Positions 16,600-26,111 are shown, counted from the stretch's first letter. The stretch is DNA of 64,000 nt from Pseudomonas sp. dw_612 (GCF_018449725.1 NZ_JAAVVC010000003.1:186001-250000); one strand, 5' to 3'. Program-made: numbers and translations. The notes: a model not told the origin generated them from the letters alone.

Positions 16600-17469
16600 T
16601 CAGCCGTTCTGGCGGATACCGGCGACCAGCCAAGGCTGGTTCTCGCCCTGTGCACGTTCCATGTTCCAGCTTTCGCTGAACATTTCACCCTGGTCGAAAC
16701 GCGAGGTCTTCGACACACCGCTGAAAGTCAGGGTGGCGATGGTCTTGTCGGCCCGATCATCCACGCCGTCCAGTTGTACCTGGAGGTTATCAATGTAGGT
16801 GGACTGGAAACCGTCGCCCAGATCGGCACGTTCGCGTTTGAGGAACTCCAGCATTTGCGGGGTCACGAACTCGGAGATCTTGTCCATTTCGTTGGCATCC
16901 CAGTGCTGTTGCAGGGACTGGAAGTGGTTGCGCGCGGCTTCGATGAAATTCTGCTCATTGAACCAGGCCGGCGCGTTGATCACCGGACGAGCGGCGGCAG
17001 GTGCTGCCGAACCACCGAAGATCGAACCGCCAGCAGGCTGGTTCTGGAACGTTTCACGCTGCATCGGCGCGCCAGCCGGAGCGAGATGCTCCTGCTGCTT
17101 GCGGCGACGGGCGGCGATGAAGCGGAAGATCAGGAAGGCGATGACCGCCATGATCAGGATGTCGAAGATTTGCATGCCCTGGAAGCCGCCGCCCATGAAC
17201 ATGGAGGCCAGCAGGCCGCCGGCGGCGATACCGGCCAGAGGTCCGAGCCAGCGCGAAGCACCGCCGGCCTTGGCCGCAGCGCCAGCGGCACCGGCAGCAC
17301 CCGCAGTGGCAGCAGCGCCGCCCGCAGCAGAAGAAGGTGCCATTTGGCTGGTCTGATGGGTCGGCGCTGCGCCGGCGCTTTTGCCGCCACCAAAGCGTTT
17401 GGCGTTGGCGTCGAGGCTCATCGTCAGGCCGATACACAGCGCCATGGCGATGCTAAGAAAACGTTTCAT
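16600..17469 (-). CDS. Tim44/TIM44-like domain membrane protein
   Basis: From ATG 17469 (MKRFLSIAMALCIGLTMSLDA) the protein is 289 residues. After a signal or membrane segment comes an Ala/Gly/Pro-rich linker (residues about 40-80), a Gly-rich membrane stretch (GGLLASMFMGGGFQGMQIFDILIMAVIAFLIFRF, two adjacent parts), basic residues AARRRKQQEH, and a C-terminal Tim44 fold of about 150 residues (WFNEQNFIEAARNHFQSLQQ ... SESWNMERA). Bacterial Tim44-domain proteins are inner-membrane proteins of unclear role. ATG 17484 is an alternative start. Ends just before a strong terminator. Confidence 0.8.
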   Translation of the reverse strand: MKRFLSIAMALCIGLTMSLDANAKRFGGGKSAGAAPTHQTSQMAPSSAAGGAAATAGAAGAAGAAAKAGGASRWLGPLAGIAAGGLLASMFMGGGFQGMQIFDILIMAVIAFLIFRFIAARRRKQQEHLAPAGAPMQRETFQNQPAGGSIFGGSAAPAAARPVINAPAWFNEQNFIEAARNHFQSLQQHWDANEMDKISEFVTPQMLEFLKRERADLGDGFQSTYIDNLQVQLDGVDDRADKTIATLTFSGVSKTSRFDQGEMFSESWNMERAQGENQPWLVAGIRQNG

Positions 17470-17648
17470 AAGGGGAATTCCCATTTGTGGATTGCACGCC
17501 GGTCATGTTGCACAGCTGAAGTGTCACTGGCTAGCGGCAGAGTGTTTCGGGCTTTTGCCTGACAGGTTGCGTTCAGCTTCGGTCAGCGCAATAAGGCTTG
17601 TTAACTTTGGTCCGTAAGACGAGCGGACAAGTTCTGTAGGAAGGATGC

Positions 17649-18089
17649 CTAGCGTCGTAGCGCCAGCAAGATCACGCCGGCCGTAATCAGACCGATGCCA
17701 CCCCATTGGCGCAGGTCGAGTTTTTCGCCCAGCAGGAGCACGCCGAGCACCGCCACCAGCACCACGCTGAGTTTATCGACCGGAGCGACCAGAGAGGCCG
17801 GCCCGAGTTTCAGCGCACGGAAGTAACAAATCCATGACGCACCGGTCGCCAGTCCCGACAGCAGCAGGAACAGGTAGCTCTTGGCGGAGATCGATCCTAA
17901 TGACTGATATTGGCCCGTTGCGTACAAAATCAAGGCCAGGCTGACCAACACCACCATCGTGCGCAGGAGGGTGGCGAAGTCGGAATTGACGTTTTCGATG
18001 CCGATCTTGGCGAAAATCGCGGTCATGGCCGCGAATGCCGCTGACATCAGGGCCCAGAATGTCCAGGAGGAAAAGAAGCCTGAGCCCAT
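17649..18089 (-). CDS. EamA (DMT) family transporter, single-repeat type
   Basis: This 146-residue protein has five membrane segments (for example FWALMSAAFAAMTAIFAKIG and SYLFLLLSGLATGASWICYF) and corresponds to one EamA repeat; most family members are about 300 residues with two. The C-terminal segment VLLLGEKLDLRQWGGIGLI carries the conserved GE motif. Single-repeat members act as homo- or heterodimers. Substrate unknown. Confidence 0.85.
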   Translation of the reverse strand: MGSGFFSSWTFWALMSAAFAAMTAIFAKIGIENVNSDFATLLRTMVVLVSLALILYATGQYQSLGSISAKSYLFLLLSGLATGASWICYFRALKLGPASLVAPVDKLSVVLVAVLGVLLLGEKLDLRQWGGIGLITAGVILLALRR

Positions 18090-18138
18090 GTTCGCACCTA
18101 TATAAGATCAACCGTGCCAGTGGGATGCACACCGAACC

Positions 18139-18230
18139 CTGTGGGAGCGTGCTTGCTCGCGAAAGCGGTGGATCAGCCAACATTTCTGTTGGATGGAAAA
18201 CCGTCTTCGCGAGCAAGCCCGCTCCCACAG
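18139..18230. repeat. REPIN
   Basis: Inverted REP pair (GTGGGAGCGTGCTTGCTCGC and its complement) about 40 bases apart, immediately downstream of uvrD and upstream of the EamA gene. Confidence 0.9.
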
Positions 18231-18249
18231 AAAAGCCCTGTGCCGGGCT

Positions 18250-20433
18250 TCAGATCGCTTCCAGCTTCGCGTAACCGAGCATCAGCCACTTACTGCCTTC
18301 CCCAAAATTCACCTGCACCCGAGCCTGCGCCCCGGCGCCTTCGAAGTTCAGGATCACGCCGTCGCCAAATACCGAATGCCGTACCGCCTGACCCAGGCTG
18401 AAACCGGTGTCCGGGATTTCGCTACCGCCGAACAGGCTGCTGGAGCTCTGCTGCTGGCCGCCGCCGAAGGGACGGCTGACGCTGTTGGACAACCGCACTT
18501 CCTGGATCAGGCCTTTCGGTACTTCACGTACGAAACGCGACACCTTGTTGTAAGTCTCGCTACCGTACAGGCGACGGGTTTCAGCATAGGTCATCACCAG
18601 GTTCTGCATCGCCCGGGTGATACCGACGTAGGCCAGGCGCCGTTCTTCTTCAAGGCGACCCGGTTCTTCGAGGCTCATCTTGTGCGGGAACAGGCCTTCT
18701 TCCATGCCCACCAGGAACACGTATGGGAATTCCAGGCCTTTGGCGCTGTGCAACGTCATCAACTGAATGCTGTCTTCGTGCTCGTCGGCCTGGGTGTCGC
18801 CGGCTTCCAGCGAGGCATGGCCGAGGAACGCCGACAGTGGCGTCAGGTCTTCGTCTTCTTCCGCGTTTTCGAAGTTGCGCGCGGCGCTGACCAGTTCCTC
18901 AAGGTTTTCTACCCGAGCCTGGCCTTTCTCGCCTTTTTCCGCTTCGTGATAGGCAATCAGCCCCGACTGCTCGATGACGGTTTGGGTCATCAGGTGCAGC
19001 GGCATGTCCATGCACTTGGCGGCAAGGTTCTCGATCAGCTCGATAAACGCCCCAAGCGCGCCGGCCGCACGACCGGTCAGGCCCTTGTTCGCTACCAGCA
19101 AGCGCATGGCTTCCCACATCGACACATCGCTGTGGCGCGCGTGGTCGCGAATCGCTTCGACGGTTTTCTCGCCGATGCCACGGGCCGGCACGTTGATCAC
19201 CCGCTCCAGCGCCGCATCGTTGCCGCGACCTTCCAGCAAGCGCAGGTAAGCCATCGCGTTCTTGATTTCCGCCCGTTCGAAGAAGCGTTGACCGCCATAG
19301 ATGCGGTAGGGGATTCGCTCGCGCAGCAACGCTTCTTCCAAAACGCGGGATTGGGCGTTGGAGCGGTACAAAATCGCGATATCACTACGCGCAAAGCCGG
19401 TTTTCAGCGCGCTTTCGATGGTTTCCACCACGTAGCGTGCTTCATCGTGTTCGTTGAACGCGGCGTACAGATTGATCGCCTCGCCTTCGCCGCCGTCGGT
19501 CCACAGCTCTTTGCCCATGCGCCCGGTGTTGTTGGCGATCAGGGCGTTGGCAGCCTTGAGGATCCCGGCGGTGGAGCGGTAGTTCTGCTCCAGACGAATA
19601 GTCTCGGCATCCGGGAAGTCGTCGGAGTACTGATAGATGTTCTCGATTTTCGCCCCGCGCCAGCCGTAGATCGACTGGTCGTCGTCGCCGACCACCATCA
19701 GGCTGTCGCCGCCCTTGGCCAGCAGCCGTAACCAGGCGTACTGCACGGCGTTGGTGTCCTGGAACTCGTCCACCAGAATATGGCGGAAGCGCTTCTGATA
19801 GTGCGCCAGCAGGCCCGGGTGATCGCGCCACAGGTCGAGGGCGCGTAGCAGCAGTTCGGAGAAGTCGATGACGCCCGCGCGCAGACACGCGGCTTCATAG
19901 GCTTCATAAATGCTGCGCATGGTCGCCAGAAACAGGTCGCCGCTGGCCTGAATGTGTTGCGGGCGCAGACCTTCGTCTTTCTGCCCGTTGATGAACCACT
20001 GGGCCTGACGGGCCGGCCAGCGTTGCTCGTCCAGGCCCAGCTCGCGAATCACCCGCTTGACCAGCCGTTGCTGGTCGTCGCTGTCGAGAATCTGGAAGGT
20101 CTGGCTCAGCCCGGCTTCTTGCCAGTGCGCCCGCAGCAAGCGGTGCGCCAGGCCGTGGAACGTGCCGACCCACATGCCGGCCGGATTCAGGCCCATCAAC
20201 TGTTCGATGCGATGACGCATCTCCGCAGCGGCCTTATTGGTGAAGGTCACCGACAGGATGGAGTGGGGTGAGGCGTTCTCGACCTGGATCAACCAGGCGA
20301 TACGGTGCACCAGCACTCGGGTTTTACCGGAACCAGCACCGGCCAGGACCAACTGACGACCCACGGAGGCAGCTACGGCCTGGCGTTGGGCATCGTTGAG
20401 GGAGTTCAGCAGAAGGGAGAGATCATCGCGCAT
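18250..20433 (-). CDS. uvrD: DNA helicase II UvrD
   Basis: This 727-residue superfamily 1A helicase unwinds DNA 3' to 5' in nucleotide-excision and mismatch repair. Motifs in order: Walker A LAGAGSGKTRVL (residues about 31-42), TFTNKAAAEM, the Walker B segment VDEFQDTN, GDDDQSIYGWRGA, LEQNYRST, LMTLHSAKGLEFP and ALVGITRA-like YVGITRAMQNL. The C-terminal Tudor-like segment (VNFGEGSKWLMLGYAKLE) is complete. It ends beside a REPIN. Upstream, divergent, lies the GGDEF/EAL gene, the same pairing I recall for PA5443/PA5442. Confidence 0.96.
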   Translation of the reverse strand: MRDDLSLLLNSLNDAQRQAVAASVGRQLVLAGAGSGKTRVLVHRIAWLIQVENASPHSILSVTFTNKAAAEMRHRIEQLMGLNPAGMWVGTFHGLAHRLLRAHWQEAGLSQTFQILDSDDQQRLVKRVIRELGLDEQRWPARQAQWFINGQKDEGLRPQHIQASGDLFLATMRSIYEAYEAACLRAGVIDFSELLLRALDLWRDHPGLLAHYQKRFRHILVDEFQDTNAVQYAWLRLLAKGGDSLMVVGDDDQSIYGWRGAKIENIYQYSDDFPDAETIRLEQNYRSTAGILKAANALIANNTGRMGKELWTDGGEGEAINLYAAFNEHDEARYVVETIESALKTGFARSDIAILYRSNAQSRVLEEALLRERIPYRIYGGQRFFERAEIKNAMAYLRLLEGRGNDAALERVINVPARGIGEKTVEAIRDHARHSDVSMWEAMRLLVANKGLTGRAAGALGAFIELIENLAAKCMDMPLHLMTQTVIEQSGLIAYHEAEKGEKGQARVENLEELVSAARNFENAEEDEDLTPLSAFLGHASLEAGDTQADEHEDSIQLMTLHSAKGLEFPYVFLVGMEEGLFPHKMSLEEPGRLEEERRLAYVGITRAMQNLVMTYAETRRLYGSETYNKVSRFVREVPKGLIQEVRLSNSVSRPFGGGQQQSSSSLFGGSEIPDTGFSLGQAVRHSVFGDGVILNFEGAGAQARVQVNFGEGSKWLMLGYAKLEAI

Positions 20434-20691
20434 CGGGCCATTCTAGGGGGCGGCGCCACACCGGGCAAACATCGCTTTGAATTAGCCGATGAAAGATGAA
20501 CGGAGGACGACCGGTCGGTCACTGGCTGCAAGCGGCGGCGGGGCTCGCTTGGGGGCTTTTATATGGATGCCGGCGGTCGAGACTTTGGTCTACTTTGTGA
20601 TCTGGAGCAGTTTGGTCCCGGCCTTTGCTTGTGTATGCTCCGTGCACAATTCGGGCTCACCACGCTCATTATAAGAACAAGAAAATTGCCT

Positions 20692-23565
20692 ATGACCCTC
20701 AGCTCCGACCTGTCGGGCCCCTCTGTGGAGCCCCGGGTTATCCGCAAACAGTACGCCATGGAAATGGCGGTCGAACGCACGCGCCTGCTGTACCAGGGCT
20801 CGCTGTTGCCGACGCTGTTCATGCTGATCAATGGCCTGGTCTGCGCCGGTTTGCTCTGGAGCCCGCAGCGCTACTTCCTGGTCAGCGTCTGGCTGGTGTG
20901 GTTGCTGTCGCTGGTGGCGCTGCGCGTGATTCAAGTGGCGGCCTTCGATTCAGCGATTCCCAATCGCCAGGCCCATCCGATCTGGATCCGCATGTTTCTG
21001 CTGGGTTCGGCCATGACCGGCCTGACCCTCGCCGGCGCCGGCATTGCCCTGGCCCCCGCTGACACCTTTATCCAGCAAGCCTGGGTCTTCGGCCTGATCG
21101 GCGCCGCAGCGCTGTCGGCCAGCGTCGCCTATGCGGTCAGCCTGCCGGCATTTCTCTCCTTTACGTTGCCCTGTCTGCTGCCGGCCATCGGCTATATGTT
21201 TTGGGGCGGCGATGAACAACAGCAGGGTTGGGGCTGGTTCGGCCTGATTCTGCTGGGTGCGTTGAGCGTGGTGGCCTGGCAGGTCAATCGGCTGATTGAT
21301 CGCGGTTTGTTGCGGCGCTTCCAGAATCAGGCGCTGATCGAGCATTTGCAATTGGCTCAGACCAAGAGTGACCAGCTTAATTTCGAACTGGCCAAGGAAA
21401 TCGACCAGCGCCGCCATGCTGAAGAAGAGCTGCGCGAAGCCCAGGTCGAGCTGGAAAACCGCGTCGCCGAGCGCAGCCAGGAACTGAGCGCCGCCACCCA
21501 AGCCCTGAGCAAGAGCGAAGCGCGCCTGGCGTTGGCGTTGAAGGCCAGCGAATTGGGGCTGTGGGACTGGAACCTGCAAACCGACGAAGTCCATCACACG
21601 CAGATTCAGGAGTTGTTCGGCCTGGCGCCGGAATACGTGACCGCCATGCTCAGTCACCTGCGTCCGCGCCTGCACCCCGACGACGTGCCGCCCCTCAAGC
21701 GCGCGTTGATCGAGCATTTGAAGGGCCGCAGCGAGGATTACCAGATCGAATACCGCGTGCGACACGGCGACGGCCACTGGGTCTGGATCGAAGACCGTGG
21801 CCGGGCGGTGGAACGCAGCGAAAATGGCAGGGTGATCCGCATGGTCGGCACCCGCCGTGACATCAGCGCCAGCAAAGGCCAGGAAGAACAGCGACAACTG
21901 GCGGCGACCGTGTTCGAAGCTGCCAGCGAAGGCATCGTAATTTTCGACCCGGATTACGCGCTGATTGCGGTCAACCAGGCTTTCAGCCGAGTGACGGGCT
22001 ACGACATCGAGGACATGCTCGGGCGCAACGTCGTCGAGTTGCCGTGCAGCCGCGATGCCCGCCGGCACTACAGCGCGATTCATCAATCTCTGGAGCAGCA
22101 CGGCACTTGGCAGGGCGAACTGGTGGAAACCCGTAAGAACGGCGAGTTGTATCCACAGTGGTTGCAACTGAATGCTGTGCGCGATTCTCGGGGAAAGGTC
22201 AGTCACATTGTCGGCTTCTTCGCCGATCTGTCAGCCCGGCGCGAATCTGAAGAACGCATGCGCTACCTGACCCACTACGACGAACTCACCGGCCTGGCCA
22301 ACCGCTCGCTGTTCCGCGAACGGCTGCGCGAGGCTCATCAACGGGTGCGACAGGGCGGGCGACGCAGTTTGGCGTTGCTGCACATCAATCTCGATCGTTT
22401 CAAGCTACTCAACGACAGCCTCGGCCATGAAATCGCCGATCAGTTATTGCAGAAGATGTCCCGGCGGCTGGTCAATGCCTTGCCGGAAGCGGACACCATT
22501 GCGCGGCTGTCCGGCGATGAGTTCGCGGTGTTGTTCGATGCCTATGGCAACCTGTCGAGCCTGGCGCGAGTGGCGACTCGCTTGTCCGCCAAACTGCGTT
22601 TGCCGGTGACAGTGGATGGCCATGAACTGGTGGTCAGTGCGTCCATGGGCATCAGCCTGTTGCCGGACAACGCGCGGGAAGTTTCTGCGCTGGTCAGCCA
22701 GTCGAACATGGCCATGCAACACGCCAAACACCTGGGCGGCAACAACTTCCAGTTCTACACCGACAGCCTGCAAGCCAGCACCCTTGAGCGTTTGCAGCTG
22801 GAGAACCAGCTGCGCAAAGCCATCGAAGAAAAGCAGCTGAAAGTGTTTTACCAACCGAAACTGTGCCTCGCCACGGGCCGTTTAAATGCAGCCGAAGCCC
22901 TGGTGCGTTGGGATCATCCGACCATGGGCCGAGTGCCGCCAAACGATTTCATTGGGCTGGCCGAGGAAACCGGGCTGATTGGCCCGATTGGCGAGTTCGT
23001 GTTGCGCCAGGCCTGCTGGCAAGCCTGCGAATGGCAGCGCCAGGGACTTGCACCGATCCGGGTGTCGGTCAACCTGTCGGTGCATCAATTGCGCCAGGGC
23101 AAACTGGTCAGCCTGGTGCGTCAGGTGCTGGAAGAAACCGGCCTGGCCCCGCATTACCTGGAGCTGGAACTGACCGAAAGCCAATTGCTGGACAGCGTCG
23201 AACACATCATCGCGACCTTCCAGCAGTTGCGTGACCTGGGCGTGAAACTGGCGATCGACGATTTTGGCACCGGGTATTCGTCGCTGAGTTACCTCAAACG
23301 CATTCCCGTGGATTACGTGAAGATCGATCAGGCGTTTATCCGTGGGCTGGGGGAGGGTGGCGAAGATGCGGCGATCACCCGGGCGATCATCGCCATGGCC
23401 CATGGCTTGTCGTTGAAAGTCGTGGCCGAAGGCGTGGAGCGGGAAGAGCAGCTGGAGTTTTTGAGAACCGAGCGCTGTGATGAAGTGCAAGGGTATTTGA
23501 TCAGTCGGCCGGTGGAAGCGCTGGATCTGGCCGAACTGCTGCACAGGGACGCAAACTCTTTGTAG
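20692..23565 (+). CDS. Membrane-bound PAS-GGDEF-EAL cyclic-di-GMP signalling protein
   Basis: From ATG 20692 the protein is 957 residues. About five membrane segments (residues 40-205) are followed by a coiled coil (about 215-285), two PAS domains (about 285-395 and 400-515), a GGDEF domain (about 525-690) and an EAL domain (about 700-950). The active-site loop is SGDEF (S607) rather than GGDEF, so cyclase activity is uncertain. The EAL motif is intact (E735 in AEALVRWDHP), as are DDFGTGYSSL and KIDQAFI, so phosphodiesterase activity is likely. It makes or breaks cyclic-di-GMP in response to an unknown membrane or PAS-sensed cue. Confidence 0.92.
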   Translation: MTLSSDLSGPSVEPRVIRKQYAMEMAVERTRLLYQGSLLPTLFMLINGLVCAGLLWSPQRYFLVSVWLVWLLSLVALRVIQVAAFDSAIPNRQAHPIWIRMFLLGSAMTGLTLAGAGIALAPADTFIQQAWVFGLIGAAALSASVAYAVSLPAFLSFTLPCLLPAIGYMFWGGDEQQQGWGWFGLILLGALSVVAWQVNRLIDRGLLRRFQNQALIEHLQLAQTKSDQLNFELAKEIDQRRHAEEELREAQVELENRVAERSQELSAATQALSKSEARLALALKASELGLWDWNLQTDEVHHTQIQELFGLAPEYVTAMLSHLRPRLHPDDVPPLKRALIEHLKGRSEDYQIEYRVRHGDGHWVWIEDRGRAVERSENGRVIRMVGTRRDISASKGQEEQRQLAATVFEAASEGIVIFDPDYALIAVNQAFSRVTGYDIEDMLGRNVVELPCSRDARRHYSAIHQSLEQHGTWQGELVETRKNGELYPQWLQLNAVRDSRGKVSHIVGFFADLSARRESEERMRYLTHYDELTGLANRSLFRERLREAHQRVRQGGRRSLALLHINLDRFKLLNDSLGHEIADQLLQKMSRRLVNALPEADTIARLSGDEFAVLFDAYGNLSSLARVATRLSAKLRLPVTVDGHELVVSASMGISLLPDNAREVSALVSQSNMAMQHAKHLGGNNFQFYTDSLQASTLERLQLENQLRKAIEEKQLKVFYQPKLCLATGRLNAAEALVRWDHPTMGRVPPNDFIGLAEETGLIGPIGEFVLRQACWQACEWQRQGLAPIRVSVNLSVHQLRQGKLVSLVRQVLEETGLAPHYLELELTESQLLDSVEHIIATFQQLRDLGVKLAIDDFGTGYSSLSYLKRIPVDYVKIDQAFIRGLGEGGEDAAITRAIIAMAHGLSLKVVAEGVEREEQLEFLRTERCDEVQGYLISRPVEALDLAELLHRDANSL

Positions 23566-23694
23566 CAGCTGCCGAAGGCTGCGTTCGGCTGCGAAGCAGT
23601 CGTGAATAGGCGTTATGCGGTTTAACAGGAAAATTTGATATTCAGGTTTCACGACTGCTGCGCAGCCGAACGCAGGCTGCGCCAGCTTGCTACA
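23561..23694. repeat. Long inverted repeat, second repeat family, one arm decayed
   Basis: The left arm (TGTAGCAGCTGCCGAAGGCT) matches the element at 15891. The right arm (about 23651-23694) carries several changes, such as CGCAGGCTGCGCCAGC. It follows the GGDEF/EAL stop codon, which lies within its first bases. Confidence 0.8.
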
Positions 23695-23777
23695 AGGGCC
23701 AAAGGTGCTACATGGAGCGCATAACGCGTGGAATGGGGATATCGCGTTACGCATTGAGCAGGCAAAAAGCCGATTCA

Positions 23778-23793
23778 TGTAGTATAACTACAA
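23778..23793. promoter_or_regulatory. Candidate operator of the RpiR-type regulator
   Basis: TGTAGTATAACTACA is an inverted repeat with 6-base arms TGTAGT/ACTACA, 47 bases before the regulator start. HexR, a related RpiR-family protein, binds TTGT-N7-8-ACAA-type sites, so autoregulation here is plausible. Inference from pattern. Confidence 0.55.
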
Positions 23794-23839
23794 GCGTGCT
23801 ACATCCCCGGCACCTGCCAATAACAAAGAGTCGACCCCT

Positions 23840-24706
23840 TTGAATCTGCTGCAACACATCGCCCAGTCACGCCACCTGTTACGCAAGTCGGAGCTCAAGG
23901 TCGCCGACCATGTGCTGCTTGACCCTGCGGCGGTGATGCACAGTTCCATGGCCGACCTGGCCCACAGCGTGGGGATCAGCGAGCCAACCATCGTGCGCTT
24001 TTGCCGCGCCATCGGCTGTTCCGGTTTCCAGGATTTGAAGCTGAAGCTGGCGCAGAGTCTGGCGGCGGGTGCGAGCTTCGGGCAGTTCGCGATTCATGAA
24101 GACGATTCGGTCGCTGACTACAGCCTGAAAATCTTCGATACCACGTTGCACACGTTGATGGAGGTTCGCGAGAAGCTTGATCCGGTGGAGTTGCAGCGGG
24201 CAGTGTCGCTGATGTCCCAGGCGCAGCGCGTCGAGTTCTACGGCTTTGGCGCGTCGGGCGCGGTGGCGGCGGACGCCCAGCACAAGTTCTTCCGTTTGCT
24301 GCTGACGGCGGCGGCTTATTCCGACCCGCACATGCAGGCGATGTCGGCGGTGACGCTGAAACCGACTGATGTGGCGATCTGTATTTCCCAGTCCGGGCGT
24401 TCTAAAGACCTGTTGATTACTGCGAACCTGGTCCGCGAAAGTGGCGCCTCGCTGATCACCTTGTGCCCGAGTCAGACACCGCTGGCCGAGTTGTCGACCG
24501 TCAACCTGGCGATCGATGTGCACGAAGACACCGAAATCTATACGCCGCTAACCTCGCGCATCGCCCACCTGGTGGTGATCGACGTATTGGCGATGGGCGT
24601 GGCCATGGCCCGCGGGCCGAGCTTGGTCAATCACCTCAAGAGCGTCAAGCGCAGCCTGCGCAGCTTGCGGCTGTCGCCTAAGTCGGTGAAAGCGCTGGAC
24701 GACTGA
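23840..24706 (+). CDS. RpiR/MurR family transcriptional regulator (HexR-like)
   Basis: This 288-residue protein has an N-terminal HTH_6 domain (residues 1-77, with SVGISEPTIVRFCRAIG as the recognition region) and a C-terminal SIS sugar-phosphate-binding domain (about 125-255, with FYGFGASGAVAAD and ISQSGRSKDLL). Such proteins sense phosphosugars and control carbon metabolism. It is the PA5438-like paralog, distinct from true HexR, next to the pyruvate carboxylase locus. The start is TTG 23840, with AAAGAG about ten bases upstream; no ATG fits the family N-terminus. TTG may limit its level. Confidence 0.88.
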   Translation: MNLLQHIAQSRHLLRKSELKVADHVLLDPAAVMHSSMADLAHSVGISEPTIVRFCRAIGCSGFQDLKLKLAQSLAAGASFGQFAIHEDDSVADYSLKIFDTTLHTLMEVREKLDPVELQRAVSLMSQAQRVEFYGFGASGAVAADAQHKFFRLLLTAAAYSDPHMQAMSAVTLKPTDVAICISQSGRSKDLLITANLVRESGASLITLCPSQTPLAELSTVNLAIDVHEDTEIYTPLTSRIAHLVVIDVLAMGVAMARGPSLVNHLKSVKRSLRSLRLSPKSVKALDD

Positions 24707-24744
24707 TTCGGGTCTGAAATTGCTGGAAGGTTGTTCCGACCCTC

Positions 24745-24842
24745 ATTCGCGAGCAAGCCCGCTCCCATATAGGATCTCGGTCGAACACACATTTTGTGTT
24801 CGATGAAAATCCTGCGTGGGAGCGGGCTTGCTCGCGAAGGCG
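24745..24842. repeat. REPIN
   Basis: Inverted REP pair; the spacer contains its own inverted repeat (GAACACACATTTTGTGTTCG region), so the whole would fold as a cruciform with a long stem. Confidence 0.9.
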
Positions 24843-24958
24843 TCCTCAAAAACGCTACATCGCTCGGCAACATTCACATCCCTGTAACCCACCCGCCGCC
24901 AAACCGTCATCCCCAGCGTTCATCGTGTAACTCCCGTACTCGCCTTGGGAGACCCGAA

Positions 24959-25171
24959 ATGGCCCAGCCCTACGAAGAACGCAACAGCGCCCTCAGAACC
25001 CGTCGCCAGCAAGAAGACCAGCGCCGCATGGAATTCCGCCGCGCTATCGAAGATCGCTGCGAACGCCGTCAGCTTCTGGCCGAGATCGGCGATTTTCCTG
25101 AGGATCTGGAACTCAATTACTGGCAGGCAGCACCGGCAACTTCCCGTCGAAACGCTCAACCAGCGCGCTGA
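24959..25171 (+). CDS. Small charged hypothetical protein overlapping the pycR 3' end
   Basis: The 70-residue product MAQPYEERNSALRTRRQQED... is rich in Arg, Glu and Gln and predicted helical (RRMEFRRAIEDRCERRQLLA). GGGAG lies eight bases before ATG 24959. Similar small proteins with RRQxEDQRRMxFRR are, as I recall, common in pseudomonads. Its last 59 bases run antisense to the end of pycR. Function unknown. Confidence 0.65.
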   Translation: MAQPYEERNSALRTRRQQEDQRRMEFRRAIEDRCERRQLLAEIGDFPEDLELNYWQAAPATSRRNAQPAR

Positions 25172-26075
25172 TCTGCACCCGTTCGCTGCGAATAAACGCA
25201 AGGAATGCGTGCGCTACCGGTGACAGGCGTTTGGCTTTGGCCTGCACCAGGCACCAGCTGCGGTACAACGGCAGCTCTTCGACCGGCAGCTCAATGAGTG
25301 CGCCGGTCGCCAACTCAAGGTTCAGGGCGTGGCGCGTCAACAAGGCCAGGCCCAGACCCGCCAACACACACTCACGCTGAGCTTCCGCCGACGCGACCTC
25401 CTGGGTCTGGGTGAAGTGCACGCGCTTCTCTTTGAAATACTCTTCGCACGCCATCCGCGTCCCGGAACCCGGTTCGCGCATCAACAGCGTGTAAGGCTCC
25501 AGATCCTGCAAACGCAGCGGCCCCATGTGGCACAGCGGATGATCCGGCGGCGCCACGGCCACGATCGGGTTGTTGAGGAACGGCAGGAATTCCAGACCCA
25601 TGTCCTGTGGCACCATCGACATGATCACCAAGTCGTCGCGGTTGTCCGACAGGCGCCGGATCACCTGGCCACGGTTCACGACCGTCAGGTGCAGGTTCAC
25701 TTCCGGGTGCTGGCGCTTGAACGCGGCAAACAGGTGCGGCACGAAATACTTGGCGCTGGATTCCACCGCCAGTTTCAGTTGTCCTTGCAGCGAACCCTGC
25801 ATGTCCGACAACTGCATGTCGAGGTTTTCCAGGCGCCCGAAAATGTCCCGGCTGGCCCGTTGAAGGGCCTCGGCGGCCTCGGTCATGTAGAGTTTTTTGC
25901 CGACGTAATCGAACAAAGGTTGACCAATCAGCTCCTCGAGTTGACGAATCTGTAGGCTCACGGCAGGTTGTGTGAGGGACATTTCGTCAGCCGCGCGGCT
26001 GTAGGACCGCAAATCACAGACCTCATTGAAAATCTGCAATTGACGCAATGTCATACGCATCAATGACTTACGCAT
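25113..26075 (-). CDS. pycR: LysR-type regulator PycR
   Basis: The 320-residue protein has a LysR HTH domain (residues 7-66, LRQLQIFNEVCDLRSYSRAA ... SLTQPAVSLQIRQLEELIG) and a LysR substrate-binding domain (about 95-300). It is divergent from pycA, where P. aeruginosa PycR (PA5437) controls the pyruvate carboxylase genes. ATG 26075 is chosen; ATG 26057 (MRMTLRQL) is in frame. The 190-base intergenic region carries a T-N11-A-type palindrome at 26112-26129. Confidence 0.88.
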   Translation of the reverse strand: MRKSLMRMTLRQLQIFNEVCDLRSYSRAADEMSLTQPAVSLQIRQLEELIGQPLFDYVGKKLYMTEAAEALQRASRDIFGRLENLDMQLSDMQGSLQGQLKLAVESSAKYFVPHLFAAFKRQHPEVNLHLTVVNRGQVIRRLSDNRDDLVIMSMVPQDMGLEFLPFLNNPIVAVAPPDHPLCHMGPLRLQDLEPYTLLMREPGSGTRMACEEYFKEKRVHFTQTQEVASAEAQRECVLAGLGLALLTRHALNLELATGALIELPVEELPLYRSWCLVQAKAKRLSPVAHAFLAFIRSERVQISALVERFDGKLPVLPASN

Positions 26076-26111
26076 TATTTAAGGACTCCGTCCGCAGGCT
26101 GATGCGCCAAC

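Noticed and set aside
18193-19731. A 512-codon plus-strand frame opposite uvrD
   Set aside because: No motif; begins inside a REPIN and runs antisense to conserved helicase motifs.
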